A stretch of 33,616 bases of DNA. Origin: a virus. The notes under the pieces were generated by a model. The model was not told the DNA's origin. It saw nothing but the letters and a program-made list of their open reading frames with translations, and did not search any database. Made by a program: the position numbers and the translations under genes. Positions 31,841 to 33,616 of this stretch are shown piece by piece. Where the stretch lies: IMG/VR virus record IMGVR_UViG_3300032163_000830, positions 1-33,616 of that record; one strand, 5' to 3'. How positions within the stretch are numbered: the first letter of the stretch is position 1; the number at the start of each line of letters is the position of its first letter.

Positions 31841-32341
31841 ATGAATGTAACTCTAATTGATGATAAAGGCAATCTTGTAGGGAATTTAAATATAGATGAG
31901 GCCAAAAGAATGGCCAAATCTACTGGAAATGATTTGATATTGGTTAATCCACAAAATAATATATATAAGATGGCCGATCGTGGGAAATTAAAATTTGACC
32001 AAAAACAAAAAGAAAAGAAACAAAAGGCACAACAAAAGATGCAGAAAGTTAAGGAAATTCAAATAGGGCCTCATATAGAGAGGCATGATCTTGATGTTAA
32101 AATCAATCATATTAAGGAATTTCTAAGTAAAGGTCTAAAAACTAAGGTTATAGTGAAATTCAAAAATAGGCAATTAGCCTTCAAAGAAATAGGTATAGAT
32201 AAAATGACCATAGTTATAAATGAAATCATCAATAATAGCTTGGGAAGTATAGATTCGTCTCCCAAATTTGAAGGGCGAGATCTAATCGTGCTTATATTTC
32301 CAAACAAAAACACCATAAATGTGGCAAAAACGACACAGTAA
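31841..32341 (+). CDS. infC: Translation initiation factor IF-3
   Basis: 166 aa, near the 180 of E. coli IF3. The N-terminal domain (VTLIDDKGNLVGNLNIDEAK) is followed by the signature MADRGKLKFDQKQKEKKQK, the lysine-rich linker, and QKVKEIQIGPHIERHDLDVK, the IF3 pattern VKEIKFRP...D...K. The C-terminal domain has RFLEEG-type FLSKGLKTKVIVKFKNRQLA and FEGRDLIVLIFP. IF3 binds the 30S subunit, keeps ribosome subunits apart and checks start codons. Both domains are present. A phage-coded IF3 is rare, mainly reported from huge phages. GGAG is 11 bases from the ATG, rather far. Confidence 0.92.
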   Translation: MNVTLIDDKGNLVGNLNIDEAKRMAKSTGNDLILVNPQNNIYKMADRGKLKFDQKQKEKKQKAQQKMQKVKEIQIGPHIERHDLDVKINHIKEFLSKGLKTKVIVKFKNRQLAFKEIGIDKMTIVINEIINNSLGSIDSSPKFEGRDLIVLIFPNKNTINVAKTTQ

Positions 32342-32403
32342 GTTTACAATCATTAACAAAATTATAATATTTCTATTAATATTATGATCTTATATTGTAA
32401 GGT

Positions 32404-32435
32404 GAGGTCTATCTTGGCCTCTCTTTGTATTTTTC
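32404..32435 (+). terminator. Intrinsic terminator downstream of infC
   Basis: GAGGTC (32404-32409), a six-base loop, and GGCCTC (32416-32421) form a 6-bp stem with one G-U pair, followed by the U-rich TCTTTGTATTTTT. It lies in the 109-base gap between infC and the next gene, and probably ends the transcript from the sigma/IF3 unit. The AT-rich bases 32342-32403 show no convincing promoter. Confidence 0.6.
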
Positions 32436-32450
32436 AATAGGGAGTTGTTA

Positions 32451-32909
32451 ATGGATACTTTAAATTGGAACTTGCTATCCGACATTGTAGATAATAAGGG
32501 CAGAGTTCCATATAATCAGAATCAACATTTATTTACCAAAATAGCATTTGATGTATTTCAGCTCAATTCTTCGCCAATAGAATCTCTATGGATTATGCAA
32601 GAAGATGATAATGGTGAGTCATATTTGGCCGCTATGTATGATGAGAAAGAACAGCAAATTGAGGCTAAAAGCGGATGGAGTGCTTTGGCAGATAAAGAAG
32701 CACAAAATATAACATTGTTATATAAAGATATACCAATACATCGTTTTGCGTCAAAAGACTACAAATTTAACTCAGAAGATGCTAATATATTTCAAAATAT
32801 ATTGATAAGTAAAATTAGTTCTGATAAAGAATTTTTAAAGAAGTTCCTTAATTCTCAACCCAAAGAAAAACAAAAACAAATCCTATCTCAGTTCCCAGAA
32901 TTGGCATAA
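32451..32909 (+). CDS. Hypothetical protein, 152 aa
   Basis: ATG 32451 has GGGAG (32440-32444) six bases upstream; a TTG two codons earlier is less likely. It contains a beta-like central part (PIESLWIMQEDDNGESYLAA), ALADKEAQNITLLYKDIPIH, and a helical C terminus ending in SQFPELA. No family is recognised. It lies beyond the terminator with the next gene, so it may belong to a separate transcription unit, perhaps structural or late. That is inference from position only. Confidence 0.7.
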   Translation: MDTLNWNLLSDIVDNKGRVPYNQNQHLFTKIAFDVFQLNSSPIESLWIMQEDDNGESYLAAMYDEKEQQIEAKSGWSALADKEAQNITLLYKDIPIHRFASKDYKFNSEDANIFQNILISKISSDKEFLKKFLNSQPKEKQKQILSQFPELA

Positions 32910-32920
32910 ACGGAGGCTAT

Positions 32921-33616
32921 ATGTCTGATCTTAATATCCATGCTCTTGCCGCACTCGCTAAGAGAGCGCTCGATGAGCAAACTAACGGTAAAACATTTAT
33001 GCTAAATGATGTATATACCCAAACAAGAATGGCTTACGAAAGATTCCCAGAGGATCCTGTAATACGTCAAATGGCATTTACTATAGAAAGAATGCTTGAT
33101 AATTCCAAGAAGGGCGAAACAATTACCCAGGCAAAGTTATCCGATATATATAATAACTTTGTTCGTTTGTCATCTAATTCTAAATTTCGAAATGTATTGG
33201 GTCATCTATTGCTTGAACAGCAAGCAATATTTAGTTCTAAGAATGAAGAATTCATCAACCTGAACAGAGTTGATTCTGATAATTCAAAGATGACTAACAA
33301 GGATTTTGCTGATCAAACAATTTCAAATGAATTAGATGCAGCTTTCGATAGCAAAGTAGGGAATAATACATATGATTCCAGACTGGCTGAGAGAGGTGCT
33401 TTTATAGTCGGTGCTGAACTTAAAGCATTAGGTTTCGACAAATCCAGGGTAGAAATATTGGGTGGAAATAAAGATTTTGTGGTATATGCGGCTCATTTAG
33501 ATTCTATAAAAGGATTAGTCTCTATTGCTATACCAGTAGAATTAAAAAATGATATTATGTCTGCCCCAAGTGTATTTTTGGTAAATAATAGACTTGAAAA
33601 TCTTACAGCAGAAAAT
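32921..33616 (+). CDS. 5' part of an unidentified gene (partial, 232 codons)
   Basis: ATG 32921 follows CGGAGG and the frame stays open for 232 codons to the window edge. The N terminus is SDLNIHALAALAKRALDEQT, then a helical region and, from about residue 150, a mixed alpha/beta part (GAFIVGAELKALGFDKSRVE, DFVVYAAHLDSIKGLVSIAI, PVELKNDIM). The first 15 codons are noticeably richer in G and C than the neighbours. It may be a virion-associated protein, but no motif supports that. The reading frame is confident; the function is not. Confidence 0.8.
   Translation, partial: MSDLNIHALAALAKRALDEQTNGKTFMLNDVYTQTRMAYERFPEDPVIRQMAFTIERMLDNSKKGETITQAKLSDIYNNFVRLSSNSKFRNVLGHLLLEQQAIFSSKNEEFINLNRVDSDNSKMTNKDFADQTISNELDAAFDSKVGNNTYDSRLAERGAFIVGAELKALGFDKSRVEILGGNKDFVVYAAHLDSIKGLVSIAIPVELKNDIMSAPSVFLVNNRLENLTAEN

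Noticed and set aside
16861-32341. That the window is a bacterial chromosome because it holds tig, dnaJ, infC, recA and dnaE
   Set aside because: The genes are not in bacterial neighbourhoods (infC without rpmI/rplT, tig without clpP, dnaJ without dnaK). There are five homing-endonuclease genes and an intein, a gp46/gp47-type pair, a gp32-like protein and one-strand packing of short coupled ORFs. A plasmid or integrated element remains possible but less likely.
32343-32381. Promoter candidates TTTACA...TATAAT or TTAACA...TTAATA after infC
   Set aside because: Spacers are 14 bases or the -10 box is poor, and the region is so AT-rich that such matches are expected; a terminator also lies between it and the next gene.

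Overview
The window is very AT-rich, almost fully coding, and every convincing gene is on the + strand. Genes are packed head to tail, mostly with ATGA, TAATG or GTGATG junctions. There are no rRNA, tRNA or ribosomal-protein genes. Replication, recombination and nucleotide-metabolism genes are interleaved with five separate homing-endonuclease genes and an intein. This points to the genome of a large, probably virulent, tailed bacteriophage using the standard code (TGA is used freely as a stop). The host cannot be named from sequence alone.

Layout. 1-1900: small unrecognised ORFs, including a possible -1 frameshift gene. 1900-4470: family 4-like uracil-DNA glycosylase, a zinc-finger plus EDxHD nuclease homing endonuclease, a dCMP deaminase. 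4475-6050: small coiled-coil and membrane proteins. 5977-11816: FtsK/SpoIIIE-like ATPase, a stand-alone CHC2 primase zinc domain, a LAGLIDADG endonuclease, and an Mre11/Rad50 (SbcD/SbcC) pair. 11856-15432: dNMP kinase-like protein, HAD deoxynucleotidase, a protein with a chitobiase C-terminal-like domain, and a RecB/Cas4-like nuclease. 15435-18685: a sigma-like factor with an inserted zinc ribbon, then a full-length trigger factor. 18685-24337: a GIY-YIG endonuclease and a bacterial-type DNA polymerase III alpha subunit interrupted by a 443-residue intein. 24327-30183: small proteins, a strong sigma70-type promoter driving a gp32-like ssDNA-binding protein, a terminator, then RuvC, DnaJ, RecA and a second EDxHD endonuclease. 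30197-32341: a zinc-ribbon protein, a Toprim primase core, a sigma region 4-like protein and translation initiation factor IF3. 32451-33616: two genes of unknown function, the last cut by the window edge.

How the genes work together. DnaE, the two half-primases, SSB, RecA, RuvC, Mre11/Rad50 and the PD-(D/E)XK nuclease would form a largely self-encoded replication and recombination set. No helicase, clamp or clamp loader is in this window. dCMP deaminase, dNMP kinase and nucleotidase would adjust dNTP pools. Two sigma-like proteins could redirect host RNA polymerase.

The most unusual feature is a set of genes acting on protein synthesis and folding: IF3 (start-codon selection), trigger factor (nascent-chain folding at the ribosome) and DnaJ (Hsp70 co-chaperone). 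The primase split into two genes about 23 kb apart is the second. Identifications rest on reading motifs by eye; no database search was run.
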